Assembly (NCBI GenBank): GCA_000482145.1
Contig: AUXH01000470.1
Location: 1-15,151, forward strand
DNA: 15,151 nt
Direction: 5' to 3'
Origin: Strigomonas culicis
Taxonomy: Eukaryota; Euglenozoa; Kinetoplastea; Trypanosomatida; Trypanosomatidae
Each line of letters opens with the position of its first letter. Positions within the stretch are counted from its first letter, which is position 1. The notes below the pieces were generated by a model. The model was not told where the DNA came from and ran no database searches. It saw nothing but the letters and a program-made list of their open reading frames with translations. Shown here piece by piece: positions 5,813-14,220 of this stretch. The position numbers were made by a program, and so were the translations under genes.

Positions 5813-8308
5813 TCACTCTTCATCGCCTTCGTAGTCTTCGTATTCTTCGTATTCTTCGTCGTAATCCTCGTATTCTTCATCGTCGTCGTAATCTTCGTAT
5901 TCTTCATCGTCGTCATAATCTTCGTACTCGCCGTCGTCATCGTTTTGGTACTGGTGAAAGCCACCGGCGTCGTCCTCCATGCCCACAATTCTACAGTTCG
6001 GCATTTTGTCCATGACATCTTCAACCTCGCGCCAGTTCCCGTCTTCGTCGTAGGAGCCGAGTACGCCGCTGTCGGTGCAGGCTACCAACACGAGCTGCGT
6101 CGCCTCCCGGCACATGTCCATGGATGTGATGTTGGGGCAGTTGTTCAGCGACAACACCCGGAGGGAAGGGGGGAGGTAATGCTCTGGATCCGTGCCGCTC
6201 ACCACTGGTGTTCCATCGAGCGTGAGCTCCCGCAACTTCGTGTAGTTGGCAATGCCCTCCAAGGTCTGAAGGCCGGAGTGGGAGGCGATGAGCTCTTCCA
6301 GGCCGCGCGCCAGCGCAAACGCCGTGAGAGAGGTGATGCGCTCGCACATGACGATGGAGAGCACGCGCAGGGACCTCAGAGACAGCGGCGGCGACTTGCT
6401 GTTCGCCACGATGGCCGTGCAGCCGTCCAGATACAAGGATGTGAGCTGGCTGGATGCTGGCACGCGGATGGACACGAGCGCCTGACAGCCGCTGCAGCGC
6501 AAGAACTCCAGCGCCTTGTAGTTCTCGAGATTGATGGCCAACAGATCCGTGTTGCTGACGTCAACGACTCGCAGCTCTCTGTCCTCCAGGTCCGCGTCCG
6601 TGCTGCGCAAGTGTGTCTTGCCCACCGTCACTTGCTGTTTCTTGATTTCCGCAACGGTGAGATTCTCATAGTCGCGAGGCCTTCGTACAAACGGCTTCGC
6701 ATTCCACGCGACGTCCGCGGCGAGGAACACGTGCTTGATGTCCGTCTCTTCCGTAAACTCGCGCAGGTTGGCACACTCAAACCAGCTTGTGACGTGACTT
6801 TCTAGGGAACCGCCCTCCGTCCGCGTGAACGTAACAATGGATTCGATGTTGCGTGGTAGGTAGACCTTGATGCGGATGACCAGCGAGGTCAACTTGTCTT
6901 GATCCTCGGGGTAGCGCAGCATTCCCTGCACCCTCTCCACCAGCATGCCGATCTCCGCCAAATAGCTGTGCACGTGCTCTTGGTAGCCGTCCAGGCTCGT
7001 GGCGCACTCCAGCATGCGCTGTGCATGCGTCTCCAGCTGCTGCAGGCACGCTTGGTATGCGGGCGTGCTGGACGCTTGCTTCGTGCGTAGGTTGTCAATC
7101 TCCTCCAGGAGGTCCGACATCGTTGTTTTGATCTTGTTCACATATGAGAAATCGATGGGACAGCCCCGAATTTCAACTGTCAACGCCTGGGAGTACCGGA
7201 CCTTTTTGGCTCGAATATCCTTCGTGGTTGTTTTCCGCTTCGTGCGCACCACCACCTGCTGTCCGGCCGCCCGGCGTTCGGTGCGAGGCTCCACGCTCAG
7301 CACCCCTTTGCCGGGGCGCATATCCGTGTTGAAGTCGCCCATGACGATGGCGAGCGCCAGTTGCGGGTCCTTGCTCATCTCGACCATCACCTCTTCAAAA
7401 AACGCGTTGACGAGCTCCCGCTTGTCCTCCTCCCGTAGCATGCCGTTCGTCCCGGAGACAAGCCACTTGGTGTTAAACCCATGATAGGAGACGAGGAGGA
7501 TCTTCACCTGCGGCTGCGCGACGTGCCAGGCGACGCAGCCAACGCCACGGCCGCCGTTGAACTCAATCTTCTTCGGCGCGTACTCCCACACGGAGTGAAG
7601 CGGCACTGCCAAGGCGGTGAGTATCGGTGTCTTGCACTCGTCCGCCACAGTGTGGTAGCCATACTCCGCCTGGAAGTACCCACCCAGGACGTCCCGAACC
7701 GCGTCGCCCCCGATGCACTCCTGCGTGCCCAGGACGAGGTTGTTAGCCGTGACTTCGAGCCCGGCGTTCAGTCGCTCCAGTTGCGCCTCCCCCGGCTCCC
7801 CCTCTTTGGGGTTAAAACAGGCAACGCTCATGTGAAACACTTGTGTGCTCATGGAGCGTTGCTGCTGTGCTTCCGCACTCAATAAGGCGCTCCCTTCGGC
7901 TGCGGCCTGTCCAAACATGGAGTTCTCGTTCTTGGCTACTCTTAAATCCTTCCCCATAGCGCCGATCTTACCCATCAGAGGTGTCGGTAGCAGACCAGCG
8001 CCGGGTGACTGCTGTGGGGATTGCCGACCGAACATACCTGCTGATGGACTTATTTGCCCAACAGGCTGACCAAATCCTCCAACAGACTGACCCGATCTTT
8101 GTGCTGGCTGACTTCCTTGCCCAATAGGCTGACCAAATCCCCCAACAGGCTGACCAAATCCCCCAACAGACTGACCAAATCCTTGTGCTGGCTGGCTTCC
8201 TTGCCCAAAGGACGAAGCATGAGGCGGAGCAAATACTTGTGCGGACGGACTTCCTTGCATAGGAGGTTGCTGACCCTGTTGCGTCGAGTGTGTTGAGAAA
8301 AAGTTCAT
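5813..8308 (-). CDS. EEP (endonuclease/exonuclease/phosphatase)-like and leucine-rich repeat protein with FG-rich N-terminus
   Basis: An 831-residue protein from the first ATG at 8308 to its stop; the frame is open two codons further to a TTG, but ATG is preferred. Domains in order: residues 1-150, Gln/Gly/Ser/Pro-rich disorder with seven FG dipeptides (34, 44, 51, 58, 79, 93, 132), similar to FG nucleoporins; ~156-393, EEP-like fold with FN (N166), TQE (E197), SYHGFN (H276), MGDFNTD (D325, N327) and CPIDFSYV (D386); ~394-465, probable coiled coil; ~573-748, degenerate leucine-rich repeats; ~778-831, Asp/Glu/Tyr tail with three 9-residue repeats. The catalytic Glu, Asp and Asn of EEP nucleases and phosphatases are present, but the usual final SDH motif is not seen after D386, so activity is uncertain. 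Yeast Ccr4 pairs LRR and EEP in the opposite order. The role is unknown: RNA turnover, phosphoesterase or scaffold are possible. A shorter protein starting at the internal Met153 cannot be excluded. Confidence 0.8.
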   Translation of the reverse strand: MNFFSTHSTQQGQQPPMQGSPSAQVFAPPHASSFGQGSQPAQGFGQSVGGFGQPVGGFGQPIGQGSQPAQRSGQSVGGFGQPVGQISPSAGMFGRQSPQQSPGAGLLPTPLMGKIGAMGKDLRVAKNENSMFGQAAAEGSALLSAEAQQQRSMSTQVFHMSVACFNPKEGEPGEAQLERLNAGLEVTANNLVLGTQECIGGDAVRDVLGGYFQAEYGYHTVADECKTPILTALAVPLHSVWEYAPKKIEFNGGRGVGCVAWHVAQPQVKILLVSYHGFNTKWLVSGTNGMLREEDKRELVNAFFEEVMVEMSKDPQLALAIVMGDFNTDMRPGKGVLSVEPRTERRAAGQQVVVRTKRKTTTKDIRAKKVRYSQALTVEIRGCPIDFSYVNKIKTTMSDLLEEIDNLRTKQASSTPAYQACLQQLETHAQRMLECATSLDGYQEHVHSYLAEIGMLVERVQGMLRYPEDQDKLTSLVIRIKVYLPRNIESIVTFTRTEGGSLESHVTSWFECANLREFTEETDIKHVFLAADVAWNAKPFVRRPRDYENLTVAEIKKQQVTVGKTHLRSTDADLEDRELRVVDVSNTDLLAINLENYKALEFLRCSGCQALVSIRVPASSQLTSLYLDGCTAIVANSKSPPLSLRSLRVLSIVMCERITSLTAFALARGLEELIASHSGLQTLEGIANYTKLRELTLDGTPVVSGTDPEHYLPPSLRVLSLNNCPNITSMDMCREATQLVLVACTDSGVLGSYDEDGNWREVEDVMDKMPNCRIVGMEDDAGGFHQYQNDDDGEYEDYDDDEEYEDYDDDEEYEDYDEEYEEYEDYEGDEE
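5858..5938 (-). repeat. 27-bp tandem repeat encoding acidic Tyr-rich 9-residue units
   Basis: Three consecutive units of the form DD(E/G)EYEDYD, followed by a degenerate fourth, form the C-terminal tail of the EEP-LRR protein. The DNA units are nearly identical, suggesting recent expansion by slippage. Acidic tails of this kind often bind basic proteins or reduce nonspecific nucleic-acid binding; that role is inference here. Confidence 0.8.
8057..8203 (-). repeat. 84-bp duplicated segment encoding FG/GQ-rich repeats
   Basis: The block reading QGSQPAQ...GQSVGGFGQPVG occurs twice, 28 residues (84 bp) apart, with a third partial GGFGQP unit between. It lies in frame within the N-terminus of the EEP-LRR protein. 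Spacing in multiples of three and the preserved FG motifs support translation of this region. Confidence 0.75.
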
Positions 8309-8328
8309 TTTCAACTGAGTGAACAGGA

Positions 8329-8361
8329 CTACAGCGACAAAGAAAGCAACGGGATAAAAAA
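8329..8361 (-). promoter_or_regulatory. probable trans-splice acceptor for the EEP-LRR gene
   Basis: On the minus strand a T7 run and a C/T-rich stretch lead to GTAG with AG at 8330-8329, about 20 bases before the ATG at 8308. This supports the long N-terminus with its FG repeats over an internal start. Confidence 0.55.
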
Positions 8362-8429
8362 AGTTTGTGGGTCGATGGTATCTATGGTGGTCTTATGATG
8401 TAGTCAAAAACAAACAAACAGGAATACAC

Positions 8430-8430
<1 letters not shown>

Positions 8431-8464
<34 letters not shown>
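8431..8464. repeat. (ATA)n microsatellite, about 11 copies
   Basis: An uninterrupted AT-rich trinucleotide array followed by an A run, within the 3' UTR/spacer downstream of the peptidase gene. Probably length-variable between alleles. Confidence 0.9.
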
Positions 8465-8469
<5 letters not shown>

Positions 8470-8914
8470 TCAATACATCCATGGAGGCAAGGGAGCAAAT
8501 GAGCAGACAAGGATTATGTATACCACTTCTCTCTCTCACACACACGCACACATTACATCTACCAGCTCCATGCGAGATAAATACTCTTCCTCTACAGCAG
8601 TATGGGCATCGTGGAAGGCTGTGTATCAATTGGTACGGTATCTCTAGTGATGTACAAACACAACTGCACGGACAGAAGCCTAGGCGATGATGAAAGGAAG
8701 TACATACAATGATAGTTTTACACACTGCATATGTATATTATAAAGCAAGAAGAATAACAACAATAACAAAAGCAAAAAAAAAAGAAAAACATATACCATA
8801 TACATATAAAAGAAGCATCGACAGTCCCCAAAACTCCACTTTTCCAGTAAAGAGTAGCCATCGGCTCACTGACGTCATACCGCCATTTTGGTCCGCGCGG
8901 AAGAAGAGACGACT

Positions 8915-11344
8915 TCAGCTGCTGCTCTGTGATGGTGCCCGCTCCGCCGGTGGCACGACCGACGTGCTTGCCTGGGTCTCGTCGCCGCTGTGCGGGCCCT
9001 GAGACGGCGTCTCCGCGTCGTGGTAGACGGAGTCGTCGTCTTCTTCCGCGTCGGCGTGCGGGCGGGGGCTGTGCTGGGCCACGTCGCTGCTGCGCGTGCA
9101 GGTCAGCGGCGGGCGCCGCGGCCCCGTGGCGGGCGTGTGCGGCGTGAAGTGCGCGCCGCGCTCCGGCGTCGCGCAGTCGGAGGGCGGCGCGACGCAGGGC
9201 GTCGTCCGCGCCAGCGGCTCCGTGGCGGCGTCCTCCCGCGGGCGGCCGGCCAGGCGAACGATCGACAGGGCGGGGGCACGGAAGAGACTGGGAAAGGGGC
9301 CCTCCCTCTCGCTCGCGCTGCTGTCCCCCTCGCCGGCGGCGTCCACGTGCACGTGGACGTCCCTGTCGTCGCGCTCCCGCTCCTCGTCGACCTCCCAGCT
9401 CACGTCGTCCTCCCTGTCCGGCGCCGCGGGTGCCGACGCGGGCGACGCGGGCGGCGTCACGATCTGCGTCGTGGACACCGGTGGGGTCAGGAAGGGCGCG
9501 AGGCGGTACGGCCGCGGCGCCAGGCCCGCCGTCGGCGAGAGCCGCGCGTCGCCGTCGCGCGGCCCGGCGCTGAGCACGTTGCCGGCGCTCGCCGGCGCTG
9601 CCTGCGCGGGCGACGGCGGCGACGGCATCGGCGGCAGCACGACGCGCTTGCCAAGGACGGCCGCGGGCGGCTCGGGCAGCGCCTGCTCCAGGCGGGTCTC
9701 CTCCACCTTCGCGGTCGACGCGAAGGACTCGCCCCGCGGCAGCTGCGACGCGCTCTTGTGGGTCGCGGAGAAGGTGCCGCTGCTGCTCGACGAGCGCGTC
9801 GACGTGGACACGTCCGGCGTGCGGTTCCTCACCTCCTCGTACTTCTTCGAGGACCCGTTGAGCCCGCGCGGCGCGACGATGAAGGTGCCGACCGGCGTCG
9901 CCTGGCCGGGGCACGGGATAAAGTCGACCTCGTCCGGGGTGTGCTGGCTGGCCTCCAGGTCTTCCATCACCACCTCCTCCATGTTCTCCTCGGTGTTGTC
10001 CACGTCCCGCGGCGGTGACGCCGGTGCCGCGTCCAGGCTGCCCTCGCTCGCCGGCCGCTGCGACTCCTCGGAGCCGTTCGGCGGCGCCTCGGTTACCTCC
10101 CACGTCGTCGTCAGATGCTCCCCGTTTGCGGCCGCCGCGGGCTGCGGCGGCGGCATTGGCGCCTGCACGTCCATGTGGTGCGACGTCTGCGACACGACGG
10201 CGCTGTCCTCGTGGAGGGTGCGCGGCTCCAGCAGCGGCGCGCTGCGCTCCAGCGCGGCGCGGAGCGGCACCGTCGGCACGCGCACCACCGTCGCCTCCTC
10301 GCGGCCATCGACGGCGGCGCCGATGTCGGCGGGCAGGCGCGGGGGTGCGGGCGGCAGCTTCGGCATCGGCGGTGGGTTCTTGTTCTCCTTGCCCTCCACC
10401 AGTGCCTTGGCCACGACCGTCGTGCGCGGCCTGCGCTTCCGGTTCGGGCGGCTTTCGTGCCGCGTGGACTCCGACTCCTCGATGGCGACGAGCCGCTCGG
10501 TCATCTCCTCGCAGGAGAAGACGGAGTGCGTGGACGGTTGGCTGCGCGGCGTCATCAGCGCGACGCTCCACGGCACCTCCTCCCACGCCGTATAGCCCGG
10601 CGGCGGCACATAGTTTGCGTTGGAGTTCTTGGAGGACGCGCGGCGCCGCATGTAGCGCGGAGGCTGGTACACCTTGGGGTGCATGTACCACTTGGCGGGG
10701 ATCACGGAGTTGGGCACCTCGTGTATGTTTGTCTGCGGTGGCGGCACCTTTGCCTTGGGTGGCTCCTTGTCCATCTTGCGCTGGATCTTCGTGGCGAGCT
10801 TGCGGGGGACGCAGCGGTCGGCCATGCGGGCCGCGCGGTTGCACCAGTTCGGCACCTGCAGCTTCTCCGACGTGGAGAGCAGGTCGCAGAGGGCCTGCGC
10901 GAAGTGGTTGCAGTTGTGGTGCAGGATGTGGTAGTCGCAGCTGCGCCACTCGTTCTCGAGACGGTGCAGCAGCGTGTCAACCTGCACCGGCGACTTGGTC
11001 GTGCTGCCAATCTGGATGGTGCGGTAGAGCTCGCCGGCCGCGTTGCCGGGCGAGACGCAGAAGAGCCCGGAGGCGTTTGGGTTGTCCACCGCCTCGCCGT
11101 AGCCCCACTCGATGCCATAGATGACGACGCCGGTGTGAAAGACGCCGATGCCGAGGCGGATGAGATGCTTGTTGCTCTCCACCAGGCTGTACACGTTGAG
11201 GTACACGGGCACGAGGATCTCCTCACACTGCAGCACCGGCGCCTGGCCGCGCTTCAGACCGTGTTCCTCCAGCGACTGGAGCTGGGACTGCTTCTTCTGA
11301 ATAATGGCATCATCGCGGCCATTTCCACAGCAGCAGAAGGCCAT
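8915..11344 (-). CDS. PPPDE/DeSI-type cysteine peptidase with long disordered C-terminal tail
   Basis: An 809-residue protein, ATG at 11344, with an in-frame TAA ten codons upstream. Residues ~43-157 match the PPPDE fold of DeSI isopeptidases: VPVYLNVYSL opening strand, catalytic His in VFHTGVVIYG (H70), IQIG segment, and catalytic Cys in HHNCNHF (C145). The family removes ubiquitin or SUMO-like modifiers; both catalytic residues are present, so activity is plausible, while the modifier is unknown. The N-terminus MAFCCCGNGR has three adjacent Cys, possibly S-acylated and membrane-tethered. Residues ~165-250 are basic and Pro-rich. From ~260 to 809 the chain is disordered, rich in Pro, Ala, Ser, Thr, Arg and Glu, and strongly GC-rich in DNA. 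Most DeSI proteins are only 170-200 residues, so this tail is unusually long. A 743-codon frame overlapping on the same strand is a GC-composition shadow. Confidence 0.88.
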   Translation of the reverse strand: MAFCCCGNGRDDAIIQKKQSQLQSLEEHGLKRGQAPVLQCEEILVPVYLNVYSLVESNKHLIRLGIGVFHTGVVIYGIEWGYGEAVDNPNASGLFCVSPGNAAGELYRTIQIGSTTKSPVQVDTLLHRLENEWRSCDYHILHHNCNHFAQALCDLLSTSEKLQVPNWCNRAARMADRCVPRKLATKIQRKMDKEPPKAKVPPPQTNIHEVPNSVIPAKWYMHPKVYQPPRYMRRRASSKNSNANYVPPPGYTAWEEVPWSVALMTPRSQPSTHSVFSCEEMTERLVAIEESESTRHESRPNRKRRPRTTVVAKALVEGKENKNPPPMPKLPPAPPRLPADIGAAVDGREEATVVRVPTVPLRAALERSAPLLEPRTLHEDSAVVSQTSHHMDVQAPMPPPQPAAAANGEHLTTTWEVTEAPPNGSEESQRPASEGSLDAAPASPPRDVDNTEENMEEVVMEDLEASQHTPDEVDFIPCPGQATPVGTFIVAPRGLNGSSKKYEEVRNRTPDVSTSTRSSSSSGTFSATHKSASQLPRGESFASTAKVEETRLEQALPEPPAAVLGKRVVLPPMPSPPSPAQAAPASAGNVLSAGPRDGDARLSPTAGLAPRPYRLAPFLTPPVSTTQIVTPPASPASAPAAPDREDDVSWEVDEERERDDRDVHVHVDAAGEGDSSASEREGPFPSLFRAPALSIVRLAGRPREDAATEPLARTTPCVAPPSDCATPERGAHFTPHTPATGPRRPPLTCTRSSDVAQHSPRPHADAEEDDDSVYHDAETPSQGPHSGDETQASTSVVPPAERAPSQSSS

Positions 11345-11361
11345 GGTCGTTCCGTGCTTGC

Positions 11362-11363
11362 CT
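11362..11363 (-). promoter_or_regulatory. possible trans-splice acceptor for the peptidase gene
   Basis: The closest AG upstream of the ATG (in TTACAG on the minus strand) would give an 18-base 5' UTR, but the tract before it is weak. Stronger T-rich tracts lie at 11477-11518, so an AG just downstream of those is an alternative. Low certainty. Confidence 0.3.
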
Positions 11364-11886
11364 GTAACACGAATTTATAGTCTAGATTGTTCGGTTATGT
11401 GTGGATGGGGGTTCCTTCTCTCTGGTGTATGTGCCGTGTTTCACAATCCCAATCGTAAGACCACACACTCACACACAAAAAATATATATGCAAAAAAAAA
11501 AAACAATTAAAAAAAAACTGTTTGTATATACAGTAGTTCACAAGACAGCAACAGCAAGGCTCAAGAGCAGACAGAAAGAGCCTCTGATACCTTTTTTCTA
11601 AAGGAGAAAAAAAAACCCTTAACAATGGTGAGGACAAAAATGTATAAGTAAATGTTTATTTATATAGAAAAAAAAAGCAAAAAAAAACTATCTTCTTGAA
11701 TGTATATCTATTTAAAAAACTATCGTTTGCATTTTAGAGCGCAAGAAAAAGAGTGAGAGAGCAGCCATAGCAATAAGAAGTTCTTCAGAAAGCCACGTGC
11801 AGCTGCATTATTAACTAGATTTGTTTTGTTGTTCCTTTTTTTTTTTTTGCACCAATGAGCAAGAAAAAAAAATGAGATTGTTCTTT

Positions 11887-11908
11887 TGTTGTTGTTGTTG
11901 TTGTTGCT
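11887..11908. repeat. (TTG)n microsatellite, about 7 copies
   Basis: Trinucleotide array on the plus strand (CAA on the transcript strand), in the kinesin 3' UTR/spacer. Confidence 0.85.
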
Positions 11909-12435
11909 TCGCATTTACCCGTGTCACAGCGACACAAAACGCACGTATATACATAGAGACATATGCATGTTTTTTTCTTTTCTTTCTCTTTTGGTCGCAA
12001 GAAACCAACCTCTCCGTTTAGTTAATACGAAGCATGTTTCTAATGATCTGGGTATGAAATAGTATAGTAATGAAATCTACAGAAAGTATAAATAATCCTC
12101 CGTTTTTTAATTTTTTCTTTTCACTTTCCTCTCTTTTCGATTTCTTTTCACTCTCGTGTCGTCCGTAGCTCTACGAATCCGATATCATACGATGAGTGGT
12201 AATATCAAAAATAAATGCTGCATCATTGAATAAAGATGGAGGCAGTGATACAACGGACAAATAGACATCGTTCCAGTGTACATTGTTTTGTACGTTTCCT
12301 TCTTCTTGCGCATCAAAAGAATAGTGAAGAACTACATCAATTTGAACCGAACAAATCCAGACAAACTAGTCACAGAAGAGGAAGCAGAGGAACGAGAGAA
12401 AGCAACACCGCGCGGCACAGACCGGCGCAGCCCCT

Positions 12436-14133
12436 TCAGCGCCCGACCACCTTGTGTGAGGAGTTGAGCGTGTAGGACAGGTCCTCCTCGTCCTTCAGCA
12501 TGCCCGTGATGGAGGTGAGCATGCCCAGGATGAGCTGCATGTCGGCCATCTGCTTCTGCAGCTGCGCCCGCACCTTCGTGACGTAGTCGTCGACCGAGTC
12601 GGACTCCTCGAAGGCCTGGATGGCACGGATCTCTTCCTTGATGCCGGTCATCTTGGAGTCTATGTGGCGGCGGTGCAGCGCGATGAGCTTCTCCTCCGCC
12701 TTGGTGATCTCGTCCACGACGTAGGCGTGCACCTTGCGCACCTGCCGCTCCTCGTCGCGCGGCAGCGCGCGCGCCGGCTCCTGCGGGGCCTCGGTGTCGT
12801 CCTCGTCCTCGTTCTCCTCCTCGTCCTCCCCAGAGGGCTCCTCAAGCGCGGCAATGTGGTTCTTCACGATGGTCGCGATCTTGGGGTCCTTCACCTTCAC
12901 CTCCGCCGCGGCCTCGCCGCGGCCCTTCGCCGCGGCCGCGTTGGCGCGGGGCGGCTTCGCCACCTTCTTGTTCTCGTTGCCGCCGCGCCCGTTGTGCTCG
13001 GCGGGCTCGCCGCCGCCCTCCTCGTCGGCGAAGTCCGCGACCCACTCGGGGCGGTTCTTGACCGGCGGCGCCGGCTCGAAGACCTTCTTCTTCGCGGGGC
13101 GGCGCGCCTGCGCCGGGGCGCCGGCCATCACCTGCTCCACCTTCGCGGCGCCGCCGCCGCCGCCGAGGTCCTTGACGCGCTGCGTGTATCGCAGCGTGTT
13201 GAGCGTGTTCACGCAGTGCTGCGCCGACGGCGAGATGGTCGCGATCATGGTCGTGCGGCTGTTGCCGGTGAAGGAGTCGCGCAGCACCTCCGTCAGGATG
13301 GAGCCGCGGAACGGCACGTGGCTCTTGCCCATGCCCAGCGCGCGAATGCACTCCTTGAGCGCCAGCAGCGACTTGTTGATCTCCGCCCCCTCCATGCGCG
13401 TCTTGCGGTCGCAGTCGAACGTGTCGGCGCCGCGCTCGTTGCCGGCGAGGTCGATGAAGGAGATGCGGCCAATCACCTTGGGGCCCTTCCGCCCGCCCGC
13501 GTTGGGGTCGCGCACCTCGATCTGCAGCACGGCGTGCGAGCGGCTGCTCTCCGCGTTCGCGCTGGTCTGCCCCGCCGCGCGGTACTGGCTGCCCGCCGTG
13601 ATGACGTCGAAGATGTCCTGGATGTTGTTGACGGCGTGCTCGCTCAGCCCGCAGATGTTGATCACCTTGTCCGCGTCCTCGCGCGCGAAGAGCCGCTCCC
13701 GCTGGTTCAGCAGGTCGAAGATCTTGCGGCCGTAGATCTCGTAGAACGAGACGTAGATCACCGCGCGCAGCTTGCTCGCACGCGCGAAGATCTCGCGCGC
13801 GGCGATGGCGTAGAGGCCGGGCTCGCGGTTGTTGCCCAGCATCGTGTGCGTCTTGCCAGAGCCGGTCTGCCCGTACGCGAAGCACGTCGCGTTACCGTTG
13901 TTGAACACGGTGTCAATAAGGGGGAGGCAGCAGTGTTTGTAGACGACCGAGTTGTCGGCCGTGTCACTGAAGACCTCGTCGTAGGTGAAGGTGTGGCGGT
14001 CGGTATACGGGGTGAGGTCGTACTTCACCTTGGGCTCGTTCACAATGCAGGCAGGGGAGGGCGTCTCGACAATGTCCTCAACGCCGCTGGCCACCGGCCG
14101 CTTGCGCACAGCAACACAAATCCTACTATTCAT
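12436..14133 (-). CDS. kinesin-13 family motor protein (MCAK-like)
   Basis: A 565-residue kinesin beginning MNSRICVAVRKRP at the ATG at 14133; the frame is open four codons further to a GTG, with a TAG at 14163. The motor occupies ~4-323: P-loop GQTGSGKT (88-95), switch I NAESSRSH (193-200), switch II DLAGNERG (228-235), and the alpha-4 stretch GAEINKSLLALKECIRALG (249-267), whose KEC signature together with NERGAD is characteristic of kinesin-13, the class that depolymerises microtubule ends rather than walking. The loop-2 class motif KVD appears as KYD (37-39). Residues ~324-460 are a basic then acidic linker, with a Glu/Asp cluster at 436-446; ~465-550 look like a C-terminal coiled coil. 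There is almost no sequence before the motor, whereas animal kinesin-13s have a basic N-terminal neck. Trypanosomatids have several kinesin-13 paralogues working in spindle dynamics and flagellum length; which one this is cannot be said. Confidence 0.93.
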   Translation of the reverse strand: MNSRICVAVRKRPVASGVEDIVETPSPACIVNEPKVKYDLTPYTDRHTFTYDEVFSDTADNSVVYKHCCLPLIDTVFNNGNATCFAYGQTGSGKTHTMLGNNREPGLYAIAAREIFARASKLRAVIYVSFYEIYGRKIFDLLNQRERLFAREDADKVINICGLSEHAVNNIQDIFDVITAGSQYRAAGQTSANAESSRSHAVLQIEVRDPNAGGRKGPKVIGRISFIDLAGNERGADTFDCDRKTRMEGAEINKSLLALKECIRALGMGKSHVPFRGSILTEVLRDSFTGNSRTTMIATISPSAQHCVNTLNTLRYTQRVKDLGGGGGAAKVEQVMAGAPAQARRPAKKKVFEPAPPVKNRPEWVADFADEEGGGEPAEHNGRGGNENKKVAKPPRANAAAAKGRGEAAAEVKVKDPKIATIVKNHIAALEEPSGEDEEENEDEDDTEAPQEPARALPRDEERQVRKVHAYVVDEITKAEEKLIALHRRHIDSKMTGIKEEIRAIQAFEESDSVDDYVTKVRAQLQKQMADMQLILGMLTSITGMLKDEEDLSYTLNSSHKVVGR

Positions 14134-14181
14134 CGGGTAAGTCACACGAAGAGTATATATCTATCTATTTATACAAAGTAA

Positions 14182-14220
14182 CTTGTTACAAACACAGATG
14201 AGGGAGATGAAAAAAAAAAG
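14182..14220 (-). promoter_or_regulatory. probable trans-splice acceptor for the kinesin mRNA
   Basis: On the minus strand a T10 run and C/T-rich stretch (14220-14197) precede AG at 14183-14182, about 49 bases before the ATG at 14133. Later AGs near 14166-14161 are alternatives. Because in-frame stops lie at 14163, no N-terminal extension of the motor protein is possible from this exon. Confidence 0.55.

Larger units (their letters stand above)
8309..8914. other. intergenic spacer, peptidase 3' end to EEP-LRR start
   Basis: A 606-base A/T-rich spacer with no plausible gene. It holds a trinucleotide microsatellite (8431-8464), a short CT/CA-rich stretch near 8525-8552, an A-rich block around 8757-8790 and the EEP-LRR splice acceptor. 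It should carry the 3' UTR and polyadenylation region of the peptidase gene. Confidence 0.6.
11345..12435. other. 1.1-kb intergenic spacer, kinesin 3' end to peptidase start
   Basis: A/T-rich, homopolymer-rich spacer with no plausible gene. It contains many A and T runs, a trinucleotide array (about 11887-11908) and A-rich blocks at 11477-11518 and 11606-11690. Short frames on both strands are built from homopolymer translation. I saw no tRNA- or snoRNA-like structure that I could defend. It should hold the kinesin 3' UTR and polyadenylation region and the peptidase splice signals. Confidence 0.6.

Noticed and set aside
8309..8314. Start of the EEP-LRR protein two codons upstream
   Set aside because: That codon is TTG; the first ATG is at 8308.
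9096..10595. 499-codon and similar plus-strand frames antisense to the peptidase
   Set aside because: Low-complexity antisense shadows of a GC-rich gene with no recognisable domain.
8718..10949. 743-codon minus-strand frame overlapping the peptidase gene
   Set aside because: Its product is an Ala/Arg/Gly-rich composition artefact of GC-rich DNA; the overlapping frame holds the PPPDE catalytic motifs and a proper ATG.
11720..12021. Several 60-66 codon frames in the kinesin-peptidase spacer
   Set aside because: They translate homopolymers and the trinucleotide array into Lys, Phe, Asn or Gln runs; no sign of coding.
14134..14145. Start of the kinesin four codons upstream
   Set aside because: That codon is GTG; the ATG at 14133 gives a typical kinesin beginning.
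12664..14181. 505-codon plus-strand frame opposite the kinesin
   Set aside because: It mirrors the GC-rich kinesin codons and is Leu/Arg/Val/Ala-rich; the kinesin on the other strand is unambiguous.
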